Assembly: GCA_013350335.1 (NCBI GenBank)
Contig: CM023533.1
Location: forward strand, 33,276,869-33,340,868
Reading direction: 5' to 3'
From: Chimonanthus salicifolius
Lineage: Eukaryota > Streptophyta > Magnoliopsida > Laurales > Calycanthaceae
Length of the DNA stretch: 64,000 nucleotides
Shown: piece after piece, positions 1 through 12,160 of the stretch
How the letters are laid out: every line of letters starts with the position of its first letter
How positions within the stretch are numbered: position 1 is the stretch's first letter
The notes under the pieces: model-generated
The model's database searches: none
Told to the model about the DNA's origin: nothing
The model's input: only the letters and a program-made list of their open reading frames with translations
Position numbers and translations under genes: made by a program

Positions 1-479
1 AATAACCTTTGGTCAAGAAGGTTGACACAGTTGGGTTAAACTTCTTAAGCGTATTAACTCTCGGAAAATCATCCTCTTCATTTTTCTATCTCAACCTCAA
101 CAATGTGATTTATTTGGGGATGAGATGGTGAAGACTCTTTTTCTTTTCATTTTGTTTTGTCATTAATACACAGGCTACTCCTTAATCTAAGGGATAATTC
201 ATTTTCCAAATATTCTTTCGTCTTTATAGGTCCTCTTTCAAGGACTATCCTTGCAGTAACTTCCTAGGAATAAGAAGAGTTTTAGAGACGTTTTTGGTTT
301 GGAAGGCCTTGATTGGATACCAAAATTCATCAACTTATCTAACCTTTCTGTTTGTTCTCTTGTCATCTAGAGATGGAGGTTCTTTTGCGCCAGTCCTAGC
401 ATGAGCACTATCTTTCAACAGGCTAGCAAAAACTTCTTCATGTTCTCCTAATTTTTTGACAATGTTCTAAAGGGTGGAT

Positions 480-1180
480 GAACAGATACTATCAGATCTT
501 CCACAATCAACTCCCAAGATTATGATATTCTTCCTGCCATGTTAATTCTGGCTCTTTGTGTTCTGATCTTTGAGATAGCTTATATTCTTTAAACCAATCA
601 AAGATATGTCCTTTTTCATCTTCCATTCTTTTATACCATAAGGATCTTAATTGACTCCTCTTCTTCTGAATGACTCCTCAAGAACCAGTTTTTTAAAGGG
701 TATTTTATTTAGTCTTTTCTAAAAAATTCTTTATCAACTTTATAATCTTCTTAATATTCTTCTAATGTTATGACATTTATGCCAACATCTCTCTTTGTTG
801 ACAGAGGATTGTTCTGACACTGGGGATAAACAATTCCTAAAGAAACAGTATCAACCATAGAGAAAGATCTTCTTAATGATGAAGCACTACTAGAAGGTGC
901 AGAAAAAGATCTCCTTTCACTAATTGTCATTCTACATGAGGATCCTGCAAATTGAATATCTATTTTGACATCAAGGTGTTCAATGATGGACTCAACTTCA
1001 TCATTTATCAAGGATGCTATCGGTTGGGCATTATCTATTTTCCAATCTCCTGGCAAATCAACTTCTTCCCACTTGATCACCACCGGAATCATAACATTGT
1101 TTCTACAATTGGTTTGAAATATAGTTATACAATTTAAGTTGTTTGTATAAGCTACTTTGAGAAGTATGGATTTCATCACT
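480..1180 (-). pseudogene. Decayed polyprotein-like remnant (pararetrovirus- or gag-like, uncertain)
   Basis: Minus-strand open stretches (751-1179, then broken frames down to about 480) encode a Ser/Arg-rich segment and aromatic/charged blocks such as KWEEVDLPGDW and FDWFKEYK. The style recalls the movement/coat part of endogenous caulimovirid or related plant polyproteins, but no diagnostic reverse transcriptase, protease or zinc knuckle is visible. Several frame breaks show it is dead. It lies downstream of CAMTA exon 3 on the same strand, so it may be an insertion in a CAMTA intron. It could also be a fragment of an LTR-retroelement gag. Confidence 0.3.
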
Positions 1181-1444
1181 ATGTAAAAAATTCAATAAAC
1201 AATTCCTAAATTCTCATTCTTTGGTCCCATCTTAAATCCCTATGAATGAATGCCTAGGGTCATCAAGTCATGAACCCCTGTACCTGGTAGAGAGAGAAAG
1301 AAATTTGGAAAAAAGTACAAGAAGGAAAGATATTAACATAGGTTAGTCAATTCTTTCCAAAAAGAAGTTCGTCATGGCAACAAACAATGGTCAGCAAGAT
1401 GCACATGAAAGTAACAACACAATCTATAAAGGACAATGTCATAC

Positions 1445-4400
1445 TTTTAAATGCTCATGAGCTTCTTTAACTGTCTTTCCATCATTTTTCTTTTTCCAGT
1501 TGTGACCATCTTTCCGGAAGTTCCTTAGCATTTTGCGGTCATAGAGAAGTATTGTCCCACCTAAGCATGCATCACAAGGAAAAAATATATGTATATATCA
1601 GAACAACAGTCAATACATTTTCCACCAATAGATTGTCATAGCATTTTTCTTTAAATCTATTTTTAAGAATCTAAATGGCGGCTATCAAAATGTTCCTGAA
1701 CACATTAAAATCTAATTGGAGGCTATCTAAATGAGATAGGTCAAAATCTTAAACAAAAATCCTACAAGAACTAGAAGCAGAACACATTAAAAGTTCCTGA
1801 AAGATAAATTCCTAAGGAGATTATCATAAGAAAGTATTTACTTGGTGGCAACTCCACTGGTTTGACGTTGATGTTAAAACAATAGTAGTTACATAATATT
1901 GCAAGAATCTCATTTGGCCGGAGCCACCTTGTACAGGCTTCCTCCTTCATCTTCCCAATATCTAAATCTGCCAATGGAGTAAATGATAGAAGTGAGAATC
2001 TGATCATGTTGAATCAATATACTATACCAAACAACAATTTCTCATGTCTCATGCCAGCCAGTCCCACTGCCAGGCATATTCAAGAAGGCAGCTCTATTTC
2101 AAATTTCAAGGTTTAACATAGTTCACCACAAGGCAGGATGGCACCTTACCAGTAGTGAATTGACGACGGATACAGAAGATATTATTTTAGATCAAAAAGA
2201 ATCCAACAGATGCACCTAAACGGGGACTCAAAAACACTTAAACAGAAACTTTATTAAAAGCACAAGGAGTTTTGCAAAGAGAGAAGCGCAACCTTCAAAC
2301 AATATCCATTCATGATAGTATCTATGCCTAACAAAAAAGCCATGCCGCAGGCTCCATAACTAATTCATGCAACAAGTAAATGAAATAAGTACATGTGACA
2401 CAAATTCTAGTTGGAAGAAGAATCCGGAGGTTAGCTAGGTGCCAGCGGATCGGAGTGTTATGAAGTTTAACGTAGATGGGGCTACAAGGGGGAAACCAGG
2501 ACCAGCAAGAATAAGAGGAGTTTTGAGGAATCATGAGGGCCAAACTACAATCATGTTGAATCAGTTTGTACTATAGAATTCAAATGAGGCGAAAATTCTT
2601 AGCATTAGGAGAGCTTTGGCCACTTAGAAACTTCATGGGCAAGGAAAACTTGTTATTGAAAGGGATTCGGCAAATGCATTCAAATGAGCTAAGGAACAAA
2701 GACATCCCCCTTGGAGATTGATCACTACGGTCAAGGAGATTAGAGCCTTGGTGACAAGGCTTGATGTATCTTTCACTCATATTAGTCAATCAGCTAATGG
2801 CGTAACCGATTATTTTGCTAAGCTGTGAGTTAATAGCGGCTTATCATGAGTCTTCTTCCTTTGAATTTAGAGGACGACCTTTTGATTGCATATTGCTTTG
2901 AGGGGATGTTTGTCAGCAACTTTTCATGTGATGTAGGACACAGATGGACTAGGCCTAATTTGTGTATTTTAGTATTATTTATTTTTATCTCTCTTTCCTA
3001 CCTAGATTAGGTTTCCTATTTTTATATTTTCGTATTTTTAGTAATGGTTGTATTCGATTCTCTTAAAATTGAAAGTCCCTGCATATTAGGATTAGATTTG
3101 TTTCCGTTTGGATAGAGTTCTAGTTTAGTAAGGAAGTCAGGTCGATGACTTTCCCGTTTTAGATTCTTATGCTATTTTCGAGTTAGTGTTTTCCTATAAA
3201 TACCTATGGATGCAATAGAGATGATATACACAATGGATATTCAATAAAATTAATCAAAGGCATAGCCTTTTCCTATCTTCTTCTCTTCTCCTGTCTAGCT
3301 ACAGGCCTACCTTCTTCTTCCTGCCTAGTTGCAGCCGGTGCTCCCGCATCATTGTGTATTTTCTATTTTGTTCTTTCTTTTCTTTTTCTTGTTGTGTTAA
3401 GGCCTAGCGCTTTTAGACCTTTCTCTTTTGTTGTACTTGTCCTTTTTTATGAATGAATTATCTTTGTTATTGCTCAAAAAAAGAAAAAAACAGATATAGG
3501 TATACATGAATGCAAGTACAAGGAGCTTCATGCACTTTTATAAGTGTGTCCCCTTTTTGTGGGATCCACCTTCTCAGAGGATCCAAATCATTGGATAGGA
3601 TGGGGTGCTTACAGAATCATGTGAAGACTTCAGGGGTCAAATCTCACCTCAACCCAATCACCCTAACCTTGCATGGTTAGAGTTTCACAATCAATGAAAA
3701 ATGTTTTGGGGTGGGTGTCGATTTAGATGGATATCGATCAGAAGGTCTTCAAATTGGGCAACTGATATATCAAGAGGGAAGGACCTCTGTGAAAAAAAAA
3801 AAAGAGACAGAGGGCTCATTTTTTTTTCTGAAGCATTTTGAGAATTTTCAGTTTTTACACTGCATTTATATCAGTAAGTCAGTAGACGTGTATATCTGTA
3901 TGCTCAACTGGCAGAGACTAATTTATTTCATTTTTTTATTTTAACCATTTTTACCACCAAATGTCTCCATGCATTTCTGAAGAATACCATAAAGACAGGC
4001 TAACTTGTTTACATATTCATTCCCCAAACACGAAGCAAGTTCTGGTCGGCAGCACTCACAGTCCAGAGCCATTCATTCAATAACCTAAAAGAACTGAAGA
4101 AAGGAAATACATATCCAAAATGAAATTCTTAAATTGCCACATTCAGGTTTCAAAACATTGTCTGCATTTCAAACTAAGGGCCTATTTGGTAGATCAGAAT
4201 TCCTCAATAGGGGTAGCTCAACTGGTAGGTACTTTAGCTGGTAGGTACTTTGGCTTAGAAACTAGAGGTCCCAGGTTCAAGTCCCATAGTCATCTGATGT
4301 CCGTGGCTTGCAAGGGGCTGCATGCATCCAGAGTTTTACTCAATGCGCTCATACGAGATGGGGGTTGGGGTTCTCTATTGTAAAAAAAACATATGGTATG

Positions 4401-4977
4401 AAATTTAGCTGCGTGTCAGGCCATGGAAACTCGACATTTTTATTGTTTGCGTCAAAATCTTTATTTCGTTGAAAATGAATGAAGTATTGTCTTGGCAAGC
4501 AAGGGAAACCTCCCTCTTTTCCTTATTAAATTTTTCATCTCCCTTCCTATGAGAAATGGATTCCTTGGAAAATGAGGAAAATAAATCATTTTTCATGTCC
4601 TTGGCAAAGAGTCCTTATTCCATGAAAAACATAGAAGGGCCTTACTTTCATGCTCTTCATTTTCTATTTAGTGGAAAAGCCCCTGAGGAATCTAGGCTAC
4701 AAGCAGGGCCAAACAGTGACCACACTCCATTACAATCAATTCCTGGTGCAATAACATACAAGAGTAGGAACTAATAGATACTGTGCCCCAAATTCCTTAC
4801 CTCAAATTGTGTTTCTGATGCAGAGGATTCAAAAACAAGAGCCCGAAAGACCCAATTGCTCAACTAATCAAGTAAAAAAAGAAACAAATGCATCAATCTG
4901 TTTCCAAATTTACCTTCCAATGTATAGAACCCATGAATGTCCCATCCTGCGAGGGGCCTCGGAATGCTGCCTTCCAT
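1445..4977 (-). CDS. CAMTA transcription factor, N-terminal exons (partial)
   Basis: Calmodulin-binding transcription activator. This nuclear family binds CGCG-type promoter elements through an N-terminal CG-1 domain. Three exons are visible: exon 1 4977-4914 (starts MEGSIPRPLAG), exon 2 1967-1842 (contains RWLRPNEILAILCNY) and exon 3 1560-1445 (contains DRKMLRNFRKDGHNWKKK, the basic DNA-binding/nuclear-localisation stretch). All junctions have GT donors and AG acceptors, phases agree (1, 1, 0), and the three exons read 102 codons without a stop. The next expected exon (continuing the CG-1 domain) was not found between 1444 and 1, so the gene either continues left of the window or is broken by the remnant at 480-1180. 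Intron 1 is about 2.9 kb and carries a LINE tail and a SINE. The residues resemble the CAMTA5/6 branch most; that assignment is from memory of the family. TIG, ankyrin and IQ domains would lie outside the window. Confidence 0.82.
2405..3495 (+). mobile_element. 5'-truncated LINE with decayed RNase H domain
   Basis: Starting with ATG at 2460, the plus strand reads KFNVDGATRGKPGPA, the first strand of the RNase H-like domain (RVT_3) at the end of plant L1-type polyproteins. Later pieces follow (RLDVSFTHISQSANGVTDYFAKL), interrupted by in-frame stops at about 2573, 2626 and 2689. The segment ends in a T-rich 3' UTR and an A-rich tail at 3476-3491, as LINEs do. The middle part (about 2930-3330) has a TATAAATAC box and AATAAA signal and could be a separate solo LTR nested in the tail. 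The whole lies inside CAMTA intron 1. Confidence 0.65.
4209..4390 (+). mobile_element. tRNA-derived SINE
   Basis: An internal RNA polymerase III promoter is visible: A box TAGCTCAACTGG near 4211 and B box GGTTCAAGTCC near 4274. A tRNA-unrelated body and an A-rich end at 4381-4389 follow. A 17-bp segment with GGTAGGTACTTT is duplicated between the boxes, so the head cannot fold as a working tRNA. It lies in CAMTA intron 1. Confidence 0.72.
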
Positions 4978-5998
4978 TGATAAATCAATCCTCTTCTGAA
5001 TTCCAGCTCTCAGAAATCAAATTGGAAGTGAAACAAACCAAAAACTACCAGAGGTTCCATATAAAAATGAGAACTAAGGCTTCAAACACGTCCAAACGAC
5101 AAAGAATCGACCTTTACGAATAAGAAATTAAAAAAAAAAATTGAAAATTTATACGAAGATGAAAACTTAAACGTAAAACACGTTCCAAAGACAGAGAAAC
5201 AAACTATAGCAGAAAACCCACCTGACACTTAACATGAAACGGAGAAATAATACTTCAAAAACGTCTAAAAGAGAGACAGACGAACTTTAACCCAACAAAA
5301 AAAAAAAATCAGAAATTTGATTCCACATGAAAATGAGAACTAAGCCCCCAAGCACGACTAAAAGATAGAGAACCAAACCTCTGAAAGAAATATGTGATAT
5401 TAAAGATAAAAGAAAATCAAAACTTAAAGGTCAAACACGTATGAGAAAGACAGAGAAGAAGGGAAATATCTGCGACTTGGAAAAAATTTAAAAAAAAAGC
5501 CCTGATGCGATTTTACATTGGAAACAGAAGAAAATTGAACCAAAACACTTCAGAAAGAGAGAGATTGGAAACAAGGACTCCAGCGGCCAACAGCAATCGG
5601 AAGTAGAAAGTAGAAAGTGGTCCTTCCTTTTCAATGGTCCAGCAACAGAGGAAAGAGGACAAGAAACTCGGAAAAGGAAAGGCATTTTGTGAACAGAAAT
5701 ACATAAAAGAATTGTAGAGCTACCTGCAGACATAAAGATACAGAAGAAATGACCACTCACTACCGATCGTAGTAAAAGTGGCAAAGTCAAGACGTGAATA
5801 AGACCGTTTTCTTTTTGACGGGAATTGTCCGTTGAGAATCATCACTTGAGCACTTTTCCGTTGGAGAACTTTTTAATTTCGATGGGGGCATGCTGTATAA
5901 AAGTTAATTGGAATACTATAATTTAAATCCAATTTTAACTTTATTTAGTATTTTCTTACAGCTACTCTTTTATTAAGTTTATGTTTACATAATTTTTC

Positions 5999-7544
5999 GG
6001 GAGCACTTACACGCACCCGGATTTTCTGCCTCTACACACCCGTTTCTGAAATTTCGGGTGAAATTACAATTTTACCCCCGTGTTTCCATTCATTCGAATG
6101 AATGCCCAGTTCATTTTGGCATTCATTCGAATGAATCATTCATTCGAATGAATCATCAAGTGTATTTTCAATTCATTCGAATGAATGGGCTGAACAGTAA
6201 CACGGAATACTGTTCAGTCCCATTCATTCGAATGAATGGATGATTCATTCGAATGAATAGTAAAAAAATGGTCACCATTCCTTCCATTCATTCGAATGAA
6301 ACGATCATTCATTCGAATGAATCGTTCATTCGAATAAGCAGAACGTTCGTTCATTCCGTCGTTCGATTCATTCGAGTTCGAGCGTCATTCGATTCATTCG
6401 AATCATTCATTCGAATGATTCAAATGAACCTTCAATTCAGTACATAATATTTTTTTTAAAAAAAATTTAAACTTATTTTTTAAGCATTGTGTATTTCTAA
6501 AAATTTTCAAATTGAATATCTAGAATAATTACGATAATCTGATAAAAATACTTTAAGACTTCAACGTCTTTTGACACTCCTAAATATTTAAAACACAGTG
6601 TTTTACAAATAAGGGTATCCCTAGGGTGTGCCAAAAATATATTTAGGAGTGTCAAAAGACCTTGAAGTCTTAAAGTATTTTTATTAGGTTATCGTAATTA
6701 GTCCGGATATTCAATTTGAGAAATTTTGAAAATACACAGTGCATAAAAAATAATGTGCATAGTGTATTAAATAATAAAATCTCCTAATACACTATGAACG
6801 TTGTTTTTTATGCACTGTGTATTTCCAAAATTTCTCAAATTGAATATCCGGACTAATTACGATAACCTAATAAAAATACTTTAAGACTTCAAGGTCTTTT
6901 GACACTCCTAAATATATTTTTGGCACACCCTAGGGATACCCTTATTTATAAAACACTGTGTTTTAAATATTTAGGAGTGTCAAAAGACGTTGAAGTCTTA
7001 AAGTATTTTTATCAGATTATCGTAATTAGTCTGGATATTCAATTTGAAAAATTTTAGAAATACATAATGCTTAAAAAATAAGTTTAAAATTTAAAAAAAA
7101 AAATATTATGTACTGAACTGAAGGTTCATTCAAATCATTCGAATGAATGATTCGAATGAATCGAATGACGGAAGACGGAATGAACGGAACTCGAATGAAT
7201 GAGCCATTCATTCGAATGACCCATTCATTCGAATGAATGGGCTCATTCATTCGAATGAATGGGTCATTTGAATGAATGAGGCCCATTCATTCGAATGAAT
7301 CGTCCATTCATTCGAATGAATGGGGCTGAGCAGTATTCCGTGTTACTGTTCAGCCCATTCATTCGAATGAATTGAAAATACACTTGATGATTCATTCGAA
7401 TGAATCATTCATTCGAATGAATGCCAAAATGAACTGGGCATTCATTCGAATGAATGGAAATCAGGGGGTAAAATCGTAATTTCACCCGAAATTTCAGAAA
7501 CGGGTGTGTAGAGGCAGAAAATCCGGGTGTGTGTAAGTGCTCCC
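5999..7544. mobile_element. Foldback element, copy 1 (1,546 bp, 8-bp TSD)
   Basis: The element begins GGGAGCACTTACACGCACCC and ends with the complement. It is flanked by perfect 8-bp duplications AATTTTTC (5991-5998 and 7545-7552). The two halves are inverted repeats of roughly 700 bp. The outer part of each arm (about 6085-6430 and 7130-7460) is an array of about eight or nine copies of the perfect palindrome ATTCATTCGAATGAAT. The inner part is a set of nested hairpins built from a core unit containing TTTGACACTCCTAAATATTT and ACAAATAAGGGTATCCCTAG. No transposase is encoded. Apparent ORFs here are translations of the palindrome array. The 8-bp TSD fits a hAT-mobilised non-autonomous element, but the terminus is not a familiar hAT end, so the superfamily is open. 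Confidence 0.85.
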
Positions 7545-7554
7545 AATTTTTCTT

Positions 7555-7894
7555 AAGTAGCTATCCTTCAACAGATATTTTGTGTAATTTGATATGAGTT
7601 TTGATTTATTATCAATTTTGCCCTTCACATGACGAGTAAAATCAGACTATTCACATCAACAGTAAAATCTCGGCTAATCGATTTACTGTTCATGCAAATT
7701 TCGACTAATTGATTTTATTGTTCATATGAATTTCGACGAGTAGGTTTAGTATTCATGTGAATTTCGGCTCACCGATTTTACTATTCATGCAAAAGGTTGG
7801 TGAGTCGATTTTACTGTTCATGCAAAAGGTAAAATTGAAAACACACTAAAACACGTATGTAGTTACACAAATCTCCCGTGAGAGCATCGCTACC
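7555..7894. mobile_element. Mutator-like MITE, GTAGCGAT family, copy 1
   Basis: The ends are AAGTAGCTATCC and the complement of GGTAGCGATGCTCTC. A perfect 9-bp duplication ATTTTTCTT flanks it (7546-7554 and 7895-7903). The interior is a series of alternating motifs such as TTTACTGTTCATGCAAA and ATTTCGGCTCACCG. The 9-bp duplication points to the Mutator superfamily. Its left duplication overlaps the right target duplication of the foldback element next to it. Related copies lie at 18426 and 36167. Confidence 0.72.
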
Positions 7895-8025
7895 ATTTTT
7901 CTTTCTCACTATCATCTCATGAATATTATTTATACAAAATTTGAAATCAAATTTTAGATATACTTATAGTTGGATTAAGTGTAAGTCCTATCGATGGTAA
8001 AAATATGTTGTCCTTTAAATTTATA

Positions 8026-8216
8026 CTTCTTCCGACTCATTTTAGTTGTCTCATTTGAAATATTTGTATTTTTTAAGAAACTCTCTTTATAAGACTAGCA
8101 CTCCATGTGATTTCATCCATTTTTCAACATACTTTATACTACTCCAATACAAATGAGATAACTATTTGAAGACAATTCTAAAATCCATGTAGAACAACTA
8201 ACTTGGGACAAAGGAG
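8026..8216. mobile_element. Stowaway MITE
   Basis: The terminal repeats resemble the Stowaway consensus (CTTCTTCCGACTCATTTTAG at one end, complement of CTCCTTTGTCCCAAGTTAG at the other) and TA flanks both sides. The element is 191 bp, close in length to the second Stowaway copy at 49773. There is no coding capacity. Confidence 0.7.
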
Positions 8217-11200
8217 TATTTAAAAAGATTTTTTTAAAATTAAACTTGGTCACACTTCCATTTAAGACTTAGATCTTTCAGACCAACACATCCTCGTCAT
8301 CTAATATAAGACCTTTAAAAATTAGTCGTGACATCCAGGGTGAACCAATTCACAATGGATAATTTTTTTCTTCTCCCTTTTATAGTGGCTAGAATAATGA
8401 AAATATGATATTTAGTAAATGATCTTTAAGTACAAAATGGCTATTCAATTTAGATATAGTTAATAGAATAGGAGCATACTCGAGACAATACGTAAGTAAA
8501 TTAGTAGAGACTTGTGTGATAAGAGAATTCTACATCACCTTAAGAAATGTTTTATAAAATAGTTATCACACTGGTAATGTTCTATGGTAATAGAATGTCG
8601 GGCGATCACGAAAGGTCAATTAGACAAAAGTTAGGGCGATTTTGAAGATATGCATGTTAGTTAGATGAGTGATTTAACTAGAAAGAATAAAATAAAAAAT
8701 AATCACTTTAGGAAATATTTAAAATAACTTTAATGGATAATAAATTGAGAGACTCGTTTGAGGTGACTTGGATATATGAGTGAAAGCCTCTAGATAAAGG
8801 AAGTGGACAGATAAAATATGAAGAGAAGGAAATAAAGAAAGATATAATAAATAATAGGAGTGACTGATTATATAATTTATATTATGATTCCAATGAAGAA
8901 GTAAAACTTAAACAATAGAATCTAAATATATAGAATTGTCATTGTAATGACAATGATAAGATGTTTTTCATTTTAATATAAAATTATAAAATAGATAAGT
9001 TATTTTAAAATTCGAATGCATTCATATTTCAGATTACTAATATTATTTAAAGGAGTTAAGTTGATTATTATTTTAGTATATCAATGGCTCCAAGACAATG
9101 AATGATAACAACTCATTTGATCTTGACATGCACACTGTCTACGCATAGATGGGCTACTAGACTACTATTGGGTCGAAAATTCAGCTGAATTTAGATTTCG
9201 GCCCAAATCTCGGGTGAGATATTTCTTTCTCTTAATTTTTTTTTTTTAATCTCAGTGGCTATTTTTTTGAAAAATTTCATTTAAAAAAAATTAAAGAAGG
9301 TTGTATTATATATATCGGCCGATATTGGCCGATATCTGATATTTAGGCTGATATTCATCTGATATAGGCAAATATCGGCCTGGACCCATAATCGATATTG
9401 GGTCGAATTTTTTTTTTTCTGTGGCAGATACTTATCTCATCAGGCGAAATTTATAACCCTGATTTAAATACAAAGAAATCTAACATAAAGGAATGCTTAT
9501 CCAACTTCCCATCAATGTTGGATTAATCAATCAAAAATAATTTATTGTCAACAATTCAAAATAAAAGTCATTTATTAAAATAAAGTCATCAACACTAAAT
9601 ATACAAAACTTATAATTCAGTCTTCCATAGCCATAAAAATGAAGCCTCTGTATTTTATATTATCCAGTGCTCTCTAATGAAAAGTATCTGTGACCAAATT
9701 AATTCCCATTTGAACTTTTCAAACTTCAAAATGGGTTGCATCAAACTATTTAAAACAAATTAGGTTGCACCTGGTAATATATACTAATAACTTATTAGAT
9801 GGAAGAAAATTGAAAAATAAATCAAATTATATTTAACTAAAATTTTAAATTACTCCAACTAAAGAAATCTAATGTTATACTCACTTTAGATTTTAAAGTT
9901 GTATTAAATAAAATAATATCAAATATCACGATAAAATGAAAGATAAAGATAAAAATAAAAATAATGCTCCACTATTAGTAAACATGCCGTTGTCCAATAA
10001 ATAATATGACATGATTCACGTTTACCTTTAAAATCTTTAATGTAAGAAAAGAAATGTTTGGATAAATTACCTTCTTTATCAAGTCATTCAATGTTATGCT
10101 GCTTTCAGCAAAAAGAGATGGGCCATACTTAGATGTAGTACATGTGTGTCACGCATGGCAGAGTTTTTGTTTTATCTGTTTTGGTTTTTGTATTTTCGAC
10201 ACGTTTTTAACACTTCTACAGATTTCCCTACATTCTTTTATAATTTTTTTAATACGTGAAAATACGTCACCTCTATTTTATAATGATTATCGATAAAATT
10301 TTAGATTTCATAACACCACCTACAAACACTATAATCATGTTAAACACATCAAATATTTGAGGGCAAGACATCCTGCAGAAGATGGAAATATTTAATCACT
10401 CAAACAAATAAAGTGATAAGAGAATACTATTTTTTTAATTCATAAAATATTTTCATCTCTATTTAATAATTAAAATTAAAATCCAATGCATCTCTTTTAA
10501 ACCCCAATTTCCACTTCTACGACTAGACTCTAGAGTGGAGAGAGAGAGTTAAAAAGGAAAATTTAAAAATGTGCACTAATATGAATATTGTTTTGATGGA
10601 GTTCTTTCATGTGTCTGTGAATTATATACATTTAATGTTTAATATAATTAACAGAAAAAATTATATAACTATTGTTAATGTTTTCAGAATAAAAGAGAGA
10701 GATGTCCTTACCTCTATAAATACTTAAGAATGTCTCTACTCTCATCAAAATGATACTTATATAAAAAGTTAATTTTAAAATCAATGAAAATAATTTTGAT
10801 TAGTTTTTAAACACATATTTATATACTTGTCTTTTTTATAATTACATAAAATTATAGACCCACAATTAAATAGATCAAATGAGAGATGTATAATGAACTT
10901 TTTAAAATTTTCTAATAAAATACTTTTAATTTTATCAAACGTTAACTCTAATCATTTCAAAAAACTAATAAATCTATATAGACAATTTAAATTTTCATAA
11001 ATAAATTCTGCATCTTATAAATGTTACCATTAAATCTCATTTTTAAACTCCTAAACGGCATAAAATCTTTCCTCAAATTTAAATGTTATAAGGGAAGACT
11101 CGATTTACTTTAGAAAAAGTCAGTCTTTGGATGCTTGACTTTTGAAAGAAAAGAACTTTGTCGTTTCCCTGAAAGAATTAAATTATTTAAAAAAAGTACA

Positions 11201-11434
11201 TAGACATATCACATCCAACCAATTGATGGGCCACCTCATGGATGGAAATTAAAAAAGAAAAACTTGCTAATTGATGGAACTCACATTTTTTCACATAAGT
11301 GTATTTCTTTCCCTTGGACAAGACTTCACCAGTGTTCAAAGTTGGAAGTTGGGAGCACCTAAACACATCATAATCAATCTCTAATCTCTCATCAACTATA
11401 AATTATTGAAGAACCATATCACCTAATCTTATAG
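8217..11434. other. Intergenic, no gene recognised; ATATCGGCCGATAT cluster at 9310-9400
   Basis: AT-rich DNA with no ORF of recognisable family. At about 9310-9400 there is a cluster of the palindromic motif TATCGGCCGATA and variants, the same motif as at 22635-22780, 39556-39828, 41815-41945 and 55315-55400. Nothing else is supportable. Confidence 0.5.
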
Positions 11435-11442
11435 AGTATTGG

Positions 11443-12152
11443 CAGGACCAGCCTTGAGATTTCAGAGGTCTTAGGTGAACTTTTAAAATGGGGCATTTTG
11501 CCCTTATATACACTAAAAAAAAAATTATAAATATTTTTTAATAAAGTGTGAAATATCTAAATAAAATATAAAAATTAAATTTATAACAAAGTATTACTTA
11601 AAATTTATTCTTCTCGAATTTTGACATGCAAAATTACTAATTAAATTGCTATATTCAAGTTATTTTAACATATCTTTTTCAATAGACAATATTTTTTTAT
11701 AAATTTATAGTTTTTTCATATTTTATTATATTTTTTACTTTTTTTTTTTTTTGAAATAAAACACTAAACACCCAAACCAGATCTCCTAATCATGAATTAG
11801 TTCTAACTTGTAGTCTATAGGAGTACCAACTAACAGTGGAAAAGCCAAACGAAAAAAACTCGGAAATCCAAATAAGGAATGGAATTGCGTACAGAACCGT
11901 ACAGAACTGCGTATAGAACCGTATAGAACCGCGCTCGAAACCGTAAAGAACTGTGTAGAACAGCGGCTGAACTGCAGCAAAACGTGGGACGCGGAACTCG
12001 TTCCACGGGGAACGCGGATCACGCGGGACGAGGATCCGAGTTTCTGGGCCAGACGCGTAGGCCTTTTACGGGTTATATGGATATTTAGATGCCCTGTCTA
12101 TTTGGAGGCCCTAGGCTCTAGCCTACTTTGCCTATAGGCAGGGCCGGACCTG
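11443..12152 (-). mobile_element. Non-autonomous hAT element with residual dimerisation-domain tail
   Basis: The ends are CAGGACCAGCC and the complement of CAGGTCCGGCCCTGCC. A perfect 8-bp duplication AGTATTGG flanks it (11435-11442 and 12153-12160). On the minus strand around 11590-11700 the sequence still reads the end of the hAT C-terminal dimerisation domain (LEYSNLISNFACQN) before a decayed stop region. The 11880-12020 interval is a GC-richer stretch with short repeats (GTATAGAACCG type), at the place where related copies carry a CACGTG array. It belongs to the same family as 21124, 42407 and 50182. Confidence 0.75.
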
Positions 12153-12160
12153 AGTATTGG

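Noticed and set aside
4209..4285. Possible tRNA gene (A and B boxes present)
   Set aside because: The acceptor and anticodon arms cannot pair, a segment is duplicated between the boxes, and an A-rich tail follows, so it is a SINE.
5488..5790. 100-codon minus-strand ORF upstream of the CAMTA start
   Set aside because: It has no family resemblance and lies where the CAMTA leader or promoter would be; it is more likely untranslated.
6058..6447. Open frames rich in IHSNE and FIRMN repeats in the foldback arms (also 7071-7286 and 38731-38949)
   Set aside because: They are translations of the ATTCATTCGAATGAAT array, equally open on both strands, with no independent start context or domain.
5999..7544. 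CRISPR-like array suggested by regularly repeated palindromes
   Set aside because: The DNA is a plant nuclear genome, the spacers are short and themselves repetitive, and the arrays are mirrored inside a transposon with target duplications.
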